DNA of 64,000 nt from Cyclobacteriaceae bacterium (GTDB lineage: Bacteria > Bacteroidota > Bacteroidia > Cytophagales > Cyclobacteriaceae), in contig JANQKF010000025.1 of the NCBI GenBank assembly GCA_028281285.1, positions 1 to 64,000 of the forward strand, read 5' to 3'. A program made the position numbers and the translations under genes. Under the pieces are notes generated by a model. That model was not told the DNA's origin. It worked only from the letters and a program-made list of their open reading frames with translations, and did not search any database. Positions 8,753-17,775 of the stretch are shown here, piece after piece; position 1 is the first letter of the stretch; every line of letters starts with the position of its first letter.

Positions 8753-9220
8753 TCACTCGGATTGCCGCAAACGTTTCATCATAATATATTCATCGACACC
8801 CTTTATGGCCCAGTCCTTAATCATTCCCACTTGTTCGTACCCCACCTGTTCGTAGAGCTTTTTGGCTTTAGAATTGAAGCTACTTACCAGAAGGTATAAT
8901 TGGTTGGCATTGTTGCTATGAGAACTTTCAAAGTATTCGAGAAGCCTATTGCCAATTCCCTGTCCTCTCAAATCGGCTCTGACGGCAATAGTTCTTAGGT
9001 AGGGGAGTTTAGCGAACATTCCTTCCGGACAGATATAGGCAAAGCCGGTAACCTCTTGAGAAGAATCAATTGCCACGTGCATCTGTTTGAGTTCAATTGC
9101 TTGCTTGAACTTCGCAGTGGTCGACTGAATATCTGAATAGTAAACCTTACCGAGTTCTGAATTAATAACAATATCAACGCATTGTTTTAAATGGGATATA
9201 TCTGCCGGTTGTATTTTCAT
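8753..9220 (-). CDS. GNAT family N-acetyltransferase
   Basis: GCN5-related acetyltransferase of 155 residues that would use acetyl-CoA to modify an amine. The acetyl-CoA pyrophosphate loop is visible as RADLRGQGIGNRLLEYF, preceded by the LPYLRTIAV strand, and the C-terminal half has SSFNSKAKKLYEQVGYEQVG. The start is the ATG at 9218-9220, eight bases after the stop of the upstream lipoprotein gene, so the two probably form an operon. Substrate unknown. Confidence 0.88.
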   Translation of the reverse strand: MKIQPADISHLKQCVDIVINSELGKVYYSDIQSTTAKFKQAIELKQMHVAIDSSQEVTGFAYICPEGMFAKLPYLRTIAVRADLRGQGIGNRLLEYFESSHSNNANQLYLLVSSFNSKAKKLYEQVGYEQVGMIKDWAIKGVDEYIMMKRLRQSE

Positions 9221-9228
9221 AATTGAAG

Positions 9229-9834
9229 CTAATATCGAAATTCCAACCAACCCTCAGACTTATATCGGTCAGCATCCGGAGGAAAGTAATAACGGAACGG
9301 ATTAGCGCTAAAATCTGCCTGAGTATCGATGGTCCACCCATGAAATAGTAGTCTGAGTGTTCGACTTTTGAACTTTGACTTTTGAAATTTGAATTCATAG
9401 GCCTCATTCGAGGATGATTTTCTTTCAGCACCGGCAAGCCTTTGAGTCGTGGCGGTCCATTCGGCATTGTTGCCCCAGTCCCAGTTCTCAGTCCAATAAG
9501 GTGGCTTTAAATACTGCTCTCCGAGTTGTCCTGAGGCATGAAAGCGAAAGTATTTGGCGCTATCATATATATATAGTTCGACCCATCTATACTGATCCAG
9601 GTTTACTTTATCATAATCCACGGCTATATAAATATTCAATTCATCCTGATGCATCCTCAACCTAAGACTGTCATTGACCGCAACGACTTTAGAACCTGAC
9701 CATTCATTATCCCCCAAAAGACTGTTCAATTGAATAGGTTCTCCCTTTGGTATCAACAGCTCATCCTGACCACAACTCGAAAAAAGTAGTGAAAGCAGCA
9801 AGAGTGGCAGAATAATCTTCTTTTTTAATTTCAT
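9229..9834 (-). CDS. Lipoprotein, DOMON/CBM9-like beta domain
   Basis: Lipoprotein of 201 residues; signal peptide MKLKKKIILPLLLLSLLFSSC with lipobox FSSC. The mature part is a beta sandwich with a pattern like CBM9/DOMON domains: LNIYIAVDYDK, WVELYIYDSAKYFRFHASG, then WTENWDWGNNAEWTATTQ, EAYEFKFQKSKF and a closing GWLEFRY. The lipoprotein at 53762-54376 has the same layout, with LYIGIRSSD, DLYF, LHASFAEGE, WHWGPF, WQANTVRS, GFEFKIPLTKL and TWFELKL, so the two are paralogues. Function is unknown; carbohydrate or haem binding would fit the fold. Upstream frame from 9882 is rejected because it runs through a terminator hairpin. Confidence 0.75.
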   Translation of the reverse strand: MKLKKKIILPLLLLSLLFSSCGQDELLIPKGEPIQLNSLLGDNEWSGSKVVAVNDSLRLRMHQDELNIYIAVDYDKVNLDQYRWVELYIYDSAKYFRFHASGQLGEQYLKPPYWTENWDWGNNAEWTATTQRLAGAERKSSSNEAYEFKFQKSKFKSRTLRLLFHGWTIDTQADFSANPFRYYFPPDADRYKSEGWLEFRY

Positions 9835-9870
9835 CTTTCGAAATATAGAGGTAACCAGGCCTAAAAGCAT

Positions 9871-9902
9871 AAAAAAAGCCATTCTTTCGAATGGCCTTTT
9901 TT
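9871..9902 (-). terminator. Bidirectional-looking intrinsic terminator after the S9 peptidase gene
   Basis: Stem GCCATTC (9878-9884) pairs with GAATGGC (9889-9895) across a four-base loop. It is flanked by an A-run at 9871-9877 and a T-run at 9897-9902, so it works as hairpin plus U-tract in either direction. It lies 14 bases past the S9 peptidase stop at 9916. Confidence 0.8.
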
Positions 9903-9915
9903 GAAAGTCTTGAGA

Positions 9916-12225
9916 TTATTTATTGTCAGGCAGATCGATGTCCACATTATTTCTGTAATCTCCAAGCAGGTGTTCGGCAAAGAAATACCACATCATCTGC
10001 TCGTAGTAGTCCCTCTTATTGCCATATCCATGCCTTGAGCCGGGAATAGGCATATAATCGAAACGTTTTCCAGCTTTGATAAGCTCATCCGCAAGGCGAA
10101 TACTATTGGCCGGGTTTACATTATTGTCACGCGTTCCATGGGTGATTAACAAGTACCCCTTCAGGTTCTTGGCTAGTGAAGGGTTGGTCTTGATTTTTGC
10201 ATCCCAGGTCGTTTCTGTGTACTCATTGCCATCATCGTCCTTTTTCTTCTTGTCTTTTCTCTTAACTCCATTGTGGGTCTCACTCCACCATTTGTTGTAT
10301 ACATTATTGTCATGATTACCGGCAGAAGAGGCTGCTGCTTTATAAAAATCAGGATAGGTGAGGAGTGCAGCAGTAGACATAAAACCACCTCCGGAGTGGC
10401 CGAATATTCCGATATTCTCTAAATCAATAAACGAGTGTCTTTCGGCAAGCTGTTCTAATGATCGCTTGTCATCTGCCAAAGCATAATCTCTAAGGTTTTG
10501 GTAGCCATAAGTATGATAGTACTTATCTCGCATTGGGCTGCCTCCACGGTGTCCCATACTTACGACAATGAAACCCAATTGAGCCAAGGCTACGTTGTAG
10601 CGCCCGGTGATAGTAAAATCATTAACAAAAGACTCGGTTTGTGGCCCAGGATAAACATAGCTGATAACCGGATATTTTCTATTCGGATCAAAATCGAACG
10701 GTTTATACATTACTCCGTAGAGATCTGTAATACCGTCATCCGCCTTGACCATAAAGCGCTCCGGCATCTTCCAGCCGGCTTGTTCCAGAAGGCTGAGATC
10801 AGCATTTTCCAATTCCAAAATTACCGTTCCGTTGTTGTCTTTTAATACAGATGTAGGACGTACATCCACAGCCGAGTAATTATCCACATAGTACTTAGAG
10901 GATTCTGACATGCTCATGCGGTGATTACCGTTTTCAACGGAGAGTGCTCTGAATCCGGTGCCATCCAAATTAGCTTTATACATTAAGGCGTAGTATGGGT
11001 CAATCCCTTGCTCTCTTCCTCGTGCTTCAAAGTATACTTTTCTGCCAACGGTATCGATTTGTTGAATTCTGCCTGTTACGAAATGACCGCTATTGGTGAT
11101 TTTGTTTTTAAGAGCTCCAGTATTACCATCATAGAGGTAAAGTTGCCCCCAGCCGGTTCTTTCCGACCACCAAATCAATTCTTCTCCTTCATTAAGCACA
11201 GCTAATTGCTGATAGCTCCAGTTGAAATATGGGTGGTTGACATCTTGGAATAATTCTTTGATCTCGCCTGTAGAAGTATTGACAACACTGATATCCAGGG
11301 TATCACTTGTACGATTCATTCGGGTCATAAATAACTTATCCGAGGTTTCACCGGGTAACTGAAGCCGGATGGTCTGATCGGTGTACTTGTCAATATCAAC
11401 ATCCAAGCGGGCCCTGGATTCAATATCAAAGATTTCGAGTTTTTCCTGAGGGACATCCTGCTCGCCCGGCATCGCATATTTATAGATTTCTACCTCAGGG
11501 CGTGGGTTTTTGAGGTCATCAATTACAAAGAACTCTTTAACTTTTCGAGCATCACTGCGGTTAACGAAAAGCTTTTTAGAGTCTTCAAACCAACGAACAC
11601 GAGCGCGCATTCTTTTATCAGTCGTGGTGTCTCCATGTTGCCACTGGTAGGAAAACCATCTTTCTCCATCAGTAGTCAGCTCAATTTCAGTCGAATCGGC
11701 ATCACCAACTTCCATGAGGTACAGGTTGTGGTTTTTGGCGAACGCTACGTAACTACTATCGGGAGCATAGGAAGCCCAATTATTGCTTTTATCTGCCTTT
11801 TCTGTTGAATCTCCTTTAGTGATCAGTTTAGTGTTAAGATCAAAATGGTAGTCAATACTATCTACCATAAATGTCATGGTACGATTATCATCCTCCAATT
11901 CAAGCCCTTTCAGATCGAGGTCATTGAAGTTCCAGGGTTTACGCGTCAATTCACTCAATTGTGCCGCAAAGTCCTTATTGTCGAACATGAGTGTTTTGGA
12001 CTTCTTTGAAGGATCAACCACATAGAAGTTTTTTCCCTGAGTGGTAGTATAGGTATACCAGAATTTGTCGCTGTCTTCAAACCATTGCGGATTAACGCGA
12101 GTGCTTTTCAGCATTTTCCGAAGGTTTGTCGACTTAAATTTCTCTGCCGCTTTAAAATTGGCTTTCTGTTGACCGTAAGCTGATAGTGCAGCCAGGAAAA
12201 ACAGACCTAAGAATAACTTTTTCAT
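9916..12225 (-). CDS. S9 family dipeptidyl peptidase IV-like protein
   Basis: Exported serine peptidase of 769 residues. Signal peptide MKKLFLGLFFLAALSAYGQ, then a DPP-IV-type beta-propeller (about 40-500) with repeated YTD/WxSE-like blades (LIWWSERTGWGQLYLYD), and a C-terminal alpha/beta hydrolase domain. The triad is Ser611 in GHSGGGF, Asp700 in THGTRDNN and His732 in GSRHGYG. DPP-IV enzymes cleave X-Pro or X-Ala dipeptides from peptide ends in the periplasm. A lysine/aspartate-rich insert (KRKDKKKKDDDGNEYTETTW) sits between Ser and Asp. Start at the ATG at 12223-12225 gives the signal peptide. Confidence 0.93.
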   Translation of the reverse strand: MKKLFLGLFFLAALSAYGQQKANFKAAEKFKSTNLRKMLKSTRVNPQWFEDSDKFWYTYTTTQGKNFYVVDPSKKSKTLMFDNKDFAAQLSELTRKPWNFNDLDLKGLELEDDNRTMTFMVDSIDYHFDLNTKLITKGDSTEKADKSNNWASYAPDSSYVAFAKNHNLYLMEVGDADSTEIELTTDGERWFSYQWQHGDTTTDKRMRARVRWFEDSKKLFVNRSDARKVKEFFVIDDLKNPRPEVEIYKYAMPGEQDVPQEKLEIFDIESRARLDVDIDKYTDQTIRLQLPGETSDKLFMTRMNRTSDTLDISVVNTSTGEIKELFQDVNHPYFNWSYQQLAVLNEGEELIWWSERTGWGQLYLYDGNTGALKNKITNSGHFVTGRIQQIDTVGRKVYFEARGREQGIDPYYALMYKANLDGTGFRALSVENGNHRMSMSESSKYYVDNYSAVDVRPTSVLKDNNGTVILELENADLSLLEQAGWKMPERFMVKADDGITDLYGVMYKPFDFDPNRKYPVISYVYPGPQTESFVNDFTITGRYNVALAQLGFIVVSMGHRGGSPMRDKYYHTYGYQNLRDYALADDKRSLEQLAERHSFIDLENIGIFGHSGGGFMSTAALLTYPDFYKAAASSAGNHDNNVYNKWWSETHNGVKRKDKKKKDDDGNEYTETTWDAKIKTNPSLAKNLKGYLLITHGTRDNNVNPANSIRLADELIKAGKRFDYMPIPGSRHGYGNKRDYYEQMMWYFFAEHLLGDYRNNVDIDLPDNK

Positions 12226-12324
12226 TACATGACAATTGTTGTTGCCTAATAATAGCCGCAAGTTTTTAGAATACCAACGAGTTTATTTCAAGTAATGCCA
12301 ACAGTGGATAAGTGGGAGATAGGC

Positions 12325-12354
12325 ATAAAAAAAGGATCACCTAGGGTGATCCTT
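12325..12354 (-). terminator. Intrinsic terminator of the DUF2911 gene
   Basis: Near-perfect ten-base-pair hairpin: AAGGATCACC at 12332-12341 against GGTGATCCTT at 12345-12354, loop of three. On the minus strand it is followed by an eight-to-nine-base U-tract (12325-12333). It ends the transcript of the gene at 12374-12937. Confidence 0.88.
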
Positions 12355-12373
12355 CAAATAGAGTATTCCTTTA

Positions 12374-12937
12374 TTACATCTTTATAGGCATCTCGGCTAT
12401 TACATTGCCCCAGCCTACTACCATATGAGCTCCACCGTCTACTTCCTTGAATTTCACTGAAAGTGCTTCTACACTGTCACTGTTAGTACTCATTGCTGCA
12501 TCTATCCGAGCAACTTCTTTGTCACCGTCCATATGGAAGTTACCCCATCTGTTCAGCTTTGTGTTCAGCGAGAATGACCATTTTCCGTTGTTGTTATCAA
12601 TAAAAACGGCATAGGTACCTGCACTAACTTTTGTCGACCCAATATTAACATCTTGATAGAAGGTGATTTCGGCAGCTTCATTTGCACCGAACCTCCAGGT
12701 TTTTCCGTTGGGGACTAATTCGTCCAGAGAGCGCCCTTTTAATTGAGGTCTGCTGTAGTAAAACTTAATTTTTGCTTCAACTCGATCTCCTCTGAATTCA
12801 GCAGTAGCAGAATTTGAGGGGAAGAAAGCCACGTCTAATGGGCTAGGGTCAAGGCCTGGAAATTTTTCTTGCGCATTAACTTCAGAAACAATGAATAAGG
12901 CAGCAACTGCCATCATCGAAATAATAATTCTTTTCAT
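12374..12937 (-). CDS. DUF2911 secreted protein
   Basis: Exported protein of 187 residues. The signal peptide MKRIIISMMAVAALFIVSEVNAQ is followed by the DUF2911 core, with IKFYYSRPQLKGRSLDEL, VPNGKTWRFGANEAAEITF and SAGTYAVFID, then NRWGNFHMDGDKEVARI. These DUF2911 motifs are common in Bacteroidota secreted proteins of unknown function. No lipobox is seen, so it is probably soluble in the periplasm or secreted. It has its own terminator and no close partner. Confidence 0.9.
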   Translation of the reverse strand: MKRIIISMMAVAALFIVSEVNAQEKFPGLDPSPLDVAFFPSNSATAEFRGDRVEAKIKFYYSRPQLKGRSLDELVPNGKTWRFGANEAAEITFYQDVNIGSTKVSAGTYAVFIDNNNGKWSFSLNTKLNRWGNFHMDGDKEVARIDAAMSTNSDSVEALSVKFKEVDGGAHMVVGWGNVIAEMPIKM

Positions 12938-13010
12938 GGTTGTGTTGGTCTGTTGTTTTAATTCTATAATGGTATATAAGCGGTATTCAGCTTAAAATGT
13001 TTCGAATCTA

Positions 13011-14243
13011 TCAATGAAAGAATAAGTAGGCGATAAAAATTGCAGCAAGAATTCCTACAAAGTCGGCTATAAGACCGGCAGTTACGGCATATCTCGTCTT
13101 ACTTATTTTTACCGACCCAAAATAAACTGCCAGAACGTAAAAGGTGGTTTCTGTTGAGCCTTGCATTACACTGGCCAACCTACCAACAAAGGAATCGGCC
13201 CCAAAGGTATCCATTGCCTCAACCATCATTCCTCTGGCACCTCCTCCGCTTAGCGGTTTCATCAAAGCTGTAGGTAGTGTGTCCACAAAGTCAGTATTTG
13301 CTCCAAATAAGGCCACAATCTCTCGAATGCCACCGACCACAATGTCCATGGTGCCTGAGGTTCTGAATACACCTATAGCCACCAAAATTCCAACCAGATA
13401 AGGAATGATCTTAATGGCAACGTTAAACCCATCTTTTGCTCCTTCAATAAATGCGTCATATACGTTGATTTTTTTTCTGAAGGCCATAAATACAAACGCA
13501 GCGATTATGGAGAATAGAATAAGACTGCTAATCAATGAGGAAACCGTTTCTAATTGATCCTTGGGTAGAGAAGTGAAGTAGTAAAGAGCAAATGCAATTA
13601 GGGCCGTCAAGCTGCCGATGTAAAGCAATACAGTCTTGTTCAGGAGATTTATCCGCTGATAAATAGCCACAGTAATTAGCCCGGCCAATGTTGAAAAGTA
13701 AGTTGCGAGAAGTATTGGAAGAAAGACATCGGCTGGGTTGGCCGCTCCCGAAATGGCCCTATACGTCATAATTGAAAGCGGTATTAAGGTTAGGCCAGAT
13801 GTGTTTAACACCAGGAACATTATCTGAGCGTTGGAGGCAGTATCCTTCTTTGGGTTCAATTCCTGAAGTCCTTCCATGGCCTGCAAACCAAGGGGAGTTG
13901 CTGCGTTATCAAGTCCGAGAAAATTCATAGAAAAGTTCATTACCATGGGACCAAAAACGGGATGATTTTTAGGTACCTCAGGAAACAACCTGGTGAACAA
14001 AGGACTAATGAATCTGGATATTATGGCCACAACTCCTCCTTTTTCACCTATTCTCATTAATCCCATCCAAAGCGTGAGAACACCGGTGAGGCCCAAGGAA
14101 AGCTCAAACCCTGTCTTGGCCATATCAAATGTGCTCTGGATCATTGCCGGGAAGACCTCTGCATTCCCAAAAAAGATTAGCTTGATCAGTGCAACTAAAA
14201 ACGCGATAAGAAAAAAGGCAATCCAGATATAGTTTAAGGCCAT
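13011..14243 (-). CDS. Fused SpmA-SpmB-type nucleoside recognition membrane protein
   Basis: Polytopic inner-membrane protein of 410 residues made of two Gate/nucleoside-recognition domains in tandem. The N-terminal half (1-200) matches spore maturation protein A, with LGLTGVLTLWMGLMRIGE and MNFLGLDNAATPLGLQAM; the C-terminal half (about 240-410) matches SpmB, with GAKDGFNVAIKIIPYLVGILVAIGVF, LPTALMKPLSGGGARGMM and VMQGSTETTFYVLAVYFGSV. In sporeformers these are two genes; the fusion is the usual form in non-sporulating Bacteroidota. The transported substrate is not known. About ten hydrophobic segments can be counted. Confidence 0.92.
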   Translation of the reverse strand: MALNYIWIAFFLIAFLVALIKLIFFGNAEVFPAMIQSTFDMAKTGFELSLGLTGVLTLWMGLMRIGEKGGVVAIISRFISPLFTRLFPEVPKNHPVFGPMVMNFSMNFLGLDNAATPLGLQAMEGLQELNPKKDTASNAQIMFLVLNTSGLTLIPLSIMTYRAISGAANPADVFLPILLATYFSTLAGLITVAIYQRINLLNKTVLLYIGSLTALIAFALYYFTSLPKDQLETVSSLISSLILFSIIAAFVFMAFRKKINVYDAFIEGAKDGFNVAIKIIPYLVGILVAIGVFRTSGTMDIVVGGIREIVALFGANTDFVDTLPTALMKPLSGGGARGMMVEAMDTFGADSFVGRLASVMQGSTETTFYVLAVYFGSVKISKTRYAVTAGLIADFVGILAAIFIAYLFFH

Positions 14244-14300
14244 GGGAGGAAAATATCTATGCAGTATAGATTTTAAGGCCTAAAATTCCTAATACTGATC

Positions 14301-14972
14301 TTATTGCTGAATAATCTGTGATTCGTAGTGATTTAATAGCTTACCAAGATCTGACGCTGAATTGATCTTGAGTTTGTTCTTTTTGATAAAAGAGTCAACC
14401 GCTTTTTTGTTGCCCAAAACTTCAGTCAATTTACGCTTATTAAGACGGACCCAGGTTTCTTTTCCTTCTATCTTGAAATGGTGAATGGGATCTGCCTTGA
14501 ATCGTTTTTGTACTCGAGTTTTTCCAACGTCCTGAATGGTATTCTCAGTCATTCCCACAGCATTGTCTACGTAGCAAGTCACTTTTTCTCCTTTGTGTAC
14601 AACCAGGTAGAATTTGTCTTTGAATTTACTGTTCAGCCCTTTCTCGAATGTCTGAGGCCCTTTTTCAGTGTCTATAGTAATCTTTGTATAGTGCTTCTCG
14701 TCAAGAATGATGTACTCATCATTATTAAGCACTTCAAAATGTCCTTCGTAGGAGTTATAGTTGATTTTAATATTGTCGTAAATAGAATCCTGATCGTCAA
14801 CGATGGTCGCATTCATCCAGTCCTTATATAAAAATGCAGATCCCAAGACTCCTTCATACCTATTCTGGTCCACCTTTTGAGTATTGGTGTAGAATTTAAT
14901 CTGTCGTTGTGCTTCTGCATTTGCTCCAACAACAATTACGGTCAGTAGGGTGAATATAATTCTGTTCATCAT
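14301..14972 (-). CDS. Secreted protein of unknown function
   Basis: I do not recognise a family. The 223-residue product has a signal peptide (IIFTLLTVIVVGANAEAQ) and a mature part of beta strands followed by a charged helical C-terminus rich in lysine (residues 165-215: VRLNKRKLTEVLGNKKAVDSF, KLLNHYESQ). Phrases such as FYTNTQKVDQNRYEGVLGSAFLYKDW and GHFEVLNNDEYIILDEKHY suggest a protein whose first part reports a modified surface or a cell-wall role, but this is guesswork. Two adjacent ATGs (14972 and 14969) are equally possible starts. It ends 57 bases before the start of the SpmA-SpmB gene on the same strand. Confidence 0.6.
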   Translation of the reverse strand: MMNRIIFTLLTVIVVGANAEAQRQIKFYTNTQKVDQNRYEGVLGSAFLYKDWMNATIVDDQDSIYDNIKINYNSYEGHFEVLNNDEYIILDEKHYTKITIDTEKGPQTFEKGLNSKFKDKFYLVVHKGEKVTCYVDNAVGMTENTIQDVGKTRVQKRFKADPIHHFKIEGKETWVRLNKRKLTEVLGNKKAVDSFIKKNKLKINSASDLGKLLNHYESQIIQQ

Positions 14973-15104
14973 TAGCTCTGAGTTTTGAACAAGTATTAGA
15001 CAAAAAGCATGCCTATTCGTTTAACGTAAGAAATTCAAAAAAACCCAACCCCTTATCAATTTTTTGTCAACAAGATAGGCTTAAGGCTTAACCTACGCAT
15101 TTGA

Positions 15105-15806
15105 TTAAACCTCTTCTAAGTGGAGATTTAACAAATGGGCGGCTGCGATTCCAGCCGTTTCCGTCCTTAACCTGCTTTGCCCTAAACTGATCTTGGTGAA
15201 ACCATCATTCAAGGCTAGTTCCAATTCTCTGGTCGAAAAATCTCCCTCAGGTCCGATTAAAATGAGGTGACTTCCGGTTTTTTTAATAAGCGTTTTAAGC
15301 TGGGTTTTGTTTTCGTCATCTACGTGAGCAATAAATTTGTGATCGACCTTAATACCCAACAGATCGGTGAATTTTGTAAGGTCATCAATTTGAGGTAGAT
15401 AAGCCTTAATTGATTGCTTCATAGCACTGACTGCCTTCTTTCTTAAGCGTTCAATTTTTAAGAGTCTGCGTTCAGAATGATCACATAATATTGGGGTTAT
15501 GCGGTCTATACCGAATTCTGTGGCCTTCTCCACAAACCACTCCATGCGATCGATATTTTTGGTGGGTGCGATAGCAATATGTCTGAACAGGGGTGATTTA
15601 GGTACCTCTGTTCTATGTGTTACCTCAAACTCGCATTTTTTTGGATGGGCTTTGGTCAAGCGAGCTTTGTAGAAAGAACCATAACCATCAGTCAGATCCA
15701 ACTCAGAACCGGTATTGATCCTCAACACCTTTAGTGCATGACGAGATTCCTCTTCAGAGAGATAATTGGCTCCATTTGACAATTCCGGTTGATAAAAAAG
15801 TTGCAT
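15105..15806 (-). CDS. rsmE: 16S rRNA m3U1498 methyltransferase RsmE
   Basis: SPOUT-class methyltransferase of 233 residues that methylates N3 of U1498 in 16S rRNA with S-adenosylmethionine. Family motifs: HALKVLRINTG near the N-terminal PUA-like domain, IAPTKNIDRMEWFVEKATEFG, and the deep-knot SAM site LILIGPEGDFSTREL followed by ISLGQSRLRTETAGIAA. Start at the ATG at 15804-15806 (MQLFYQPEL) matches the family; the longer frame to 15923 covers the divergent glycosyltransferase start. Length is normal. Confidence 0.95.
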   Translation of the reverse strand: MQLFYQPELSNGANYLSEEESRHALKVLRINTGSELDLTDGYGSFYKARLTKAHPKKCEFEVTHRTEVPKSPLFRHIAIAPTKNIDRMEWFVEKATEFGIDRITPILCDHSERRLLKIERLRKKAVSAMKQSIKAYLPQIDDLTKFTDLLGIKVDHKFIAHVDDENKTQLKTLIKKTGSHLILIGPEGDFSTRELELALNDGFTKISLGQSRLRTETAGIAAAHLLNLHLEEV

Positions 15807-15864
15807 TGATGTCTTTGGTTCCAAAAATAAGTAATGGAAGCTGAATTCAATTATCTTAGAACAG

Positions 15865-17352
15865 ATGAATCCCTCAGGGCCTTTTTCACGAAACCAGTTT
15901 CTTTGGCTTCGACTCTTCGCCAACGTCTTCTTTATGGCAGTCTGGTATTTTTCGAATCAAGGATTACTTTTTTGGGATGACTTCAGCTATCTGAGCATGG
16001 CCAATGACATTAATCAGGGCGTTTTCGAGATCAATGATAACCACTTCACAAGCAGAATTGTGCTTCTTTATCCTGTTGCTTTTTTTATTAAGATTTTCGG
16101 AATTAATGCGTTTACAATAGCACTTTATCCTCTTTTGTGCGGACTGGTCTTACTCAACCTGGTAATGTGGTTAGGGGCTCAGATAAGTCAATGGGCCGGA
16201 ATTGTTGGTGGAGTTCTTGTTCTTTGCGATTACCACCTGATTTACTTTAGTAAGCACCTATTTCCGGAAATGCCGCTTGCCCTTTGTGTATTTGTCTTTT
16301 TGGTGGTCTACTACAAACTACTCCGGAATGAAATAGTGCCAAGATATGCAGGACTGCTAAGCGCTTTGGCGTTGTTCGGTGCATTTTTGATTAAAACTAC
16401 CGTAATCCTATTGCTGCCACTGGTCGTTTTTCTATTTATAAATGACAGACGTCAGCGTAGAAATGGATCCTATTGGTTGGTGTTCATTTCGCTAGGTTTG
16501 TTCTTTTTAATAGTTAATGGGTTTTGGTATCAGGAAGTTAAGGGTGATTTCCTTTATCGCTTCACAAATATTGCCAACAACCACGTGGCAACTCCAAAGA
16601 CGTTCTTTGATAAAGGAGGAACCGAAATTCTTAAGCGACTGACTTATTTGCCATTACTTGGCTTTTTAAAAGGTGGTTTTTTTATCCCATTGCTGGCGGC
16701 CCTGCCTGCTGTGTTGAAGATTAAAAGGCGGCATTTCAAACTGGACCAGCCAGAATACTTTTGGCCAATAGCGTCACTCTTCTTGATAGGTACTTATTGG
16801 TTTATGTCTACCAATTGGAGGTATTATAGTCCAATGCCCACAGAAAACAGGCACATCGTTTTCTTTATTCCGGTTTTTGTAATGACGGCTATGCATTTTT
16901 GGCCCCGTTTGCACCTTTTTGAATGGCTTCGCAAAAACTATATTGTTATTGGGGGAATAGTCGGGTTATTTCTAATTCCTGTTTATTCAATTTACAAGTC
17001 GAGCGAGACTAATTTTGATGATATGTCTGGACTAATTGATGAATATCTCGTGCAGAATGCTAAAGCGCAATTGGTTATAACAGATGGTCTACTGACTTAT
17101 GGAAACCGATACTATTACGATATGAATCCACCAGAGGATGTTTATTTGTGGTTTTCGGAACTGGAGACATTTGATATTCTAAATCAGTTTGTCGATTCGG
17201 CTTATCTCTTGATCAATCCTGCCAATTTTAATGAAGATTATGCTGATAGCGATAACTATGATCGATTCATTGAGCAAATGCAGGATAATGGTATAAACAT
17301 AGGCTTATTGGAACAAAGGGGTAATGTTAGCCTGTATTTGTTAACAAAATAG
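15865..17352 (+). CDS. GT-C fold membrane glycosyltransferase
   Basis: Integral membrane protein of 495 residues with about ten to eleven hydrophobic helices and a soluble C-terminal part (about 385-495). The first periplasmic loop carries FWDDFSYLSMANDI, the acidic pair expected at the active site of GT-C enzymes (PMT/ArnT/GT39-like), which use polyprenyl-phosphate sugars in the periplasm. No closer family can be assigned. It is divergent from rsmE, with 58 bases between starts, and is followed after nine bases by the ACT-domain gene, so these two share a transcript. Confidence 0.75.
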   Translation: MNPSGPFSRNQFLWLRLFANVFFMAVWYFSNQGLLFWDDFSYLSMANDINQGVFEINDNHFTSRIVLLYPVAFFIKIFGINAFTIALYPLLCGLVLLNLVMWLGAQISQWAGIVGGVLVLCDYHLIYFSKHLFPEMPLALCVFVFLVVYYKLLRNEIVPRYAGLLSALALFGAFLIKTTVILLLPLVVFLFINDRRQRRNGSYWLVFISLGLFFLIVNGFWYQEVKGDFLYRFTNIANNHVATPKTFFDKGGTEILKRLTYLPLLGFLKGGFFIPLLAALPAVLKIKRRHFKLDQPEYFWPIASLFLIGTYWFMSTNWRYYSPMPTENRHIVFFIPVFVMTAMHFWPRLHLFEWLRKNYIVIGGIVGLFLIPVYSIYKSSETNFDDMSGLIDEYLVQNAKAQLVITDGLLTYGNRYYYDMNPPEDVYLWFSELETFDILNQFVDSAYLLINPANFNEDYADSDNYDRFIEQMQDNGINIGLLEQRGNVSLYLLTK

Positions 17353-17361
17353 AATGGCAAA

Positions 17362-17727
17362 GTGAGTGCTTTAAATCCGGTTTTGAATGAGGGTGTATTT
17401 GTTTTTTGTACACAGCAATTCCCAAGCGATTTGGTAAAGGATGCTGTGATTGGTTGTTTCCAAGAAAAAGAAGGAACAACTATGATACTCCAAAAAGGAG
17501 TGGCTGATCAGTTTCAGTTGGACTATGCTTTTGAAGCTGCCTGGATTACGCTAGGACTTAATTCGGAGTTGGATATGGTTGGCTTAACCGCCCGATTTTC
17601 CTCTGCAATGGCTGAGAAGGGTATAAGTGCAAATGTTATAGCTGGCTATTATCATGACCATATTTTTGTGCCCTACAAGAGGAGAGAAGAGGCATTAAAG
17701 ATTTTAGAAGGAATCGAATTCCAATAA
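17362..17727 (+). CDS. ACT domain-containing protein (COG3602-like)
   Basis: Small cytoplasmic protein of 121 residues with two ACT-like units: NEGVFVFCTQQFPSDLVKDAV at the N-terminus and an ACT fold near 60-120 (AWITLGLNSELDMVGLTARFSSAMAEKGI, then ISANVIAGYYHDHIFVPYKR). The closing pattern GYYHDHIFVPYKRREEAL is typical of COG3602. ACT domains usually bind amino acids to regulate a partner; none is known here. The start codon is GTG at 17362, since the nearby ATG at 17354 runs into a stop after three codons. It follows the glycosyltransferase by nine bases. Confidence 0.8.
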   Translation: MSALNPVLNEGVFVFCTQQFPSDLVKDAVIGCFQEKEGTTMILQKGVADQFQLDYAFEAAWITLGLNSELDMVGLTARFSSAMAEKGISANVIAGYYHDHIFVPYKRREEALKILEGIEFQ

Positions 17728-17754
17728 AAAAGCCCTGACTCTCGTCAAGGCTTT
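17725..17754 (-). terminator. Shared terminator between convergent genes
   Basis: Stem AAAGCCCTGAC against GTCAAGGCTTT with one mismatch (17729-17754), loop of four. On the minus strand it is followed by a run of U residues (17725-17730), so it best serves the gene at 17776-18243; it can also stop the + strand operon, though its U-tract there is weak. Confidence 0.75.
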
Positions 17755-17775
17755 CCATCGTCTATCTTGATAAGA

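Noticed and set aside
8708-8899. Plus-strand frame of 63 codons over the GNAT and TPR genes
   Set aside because: It overlaps real genes on the other strand and encodes nothing recognisable.
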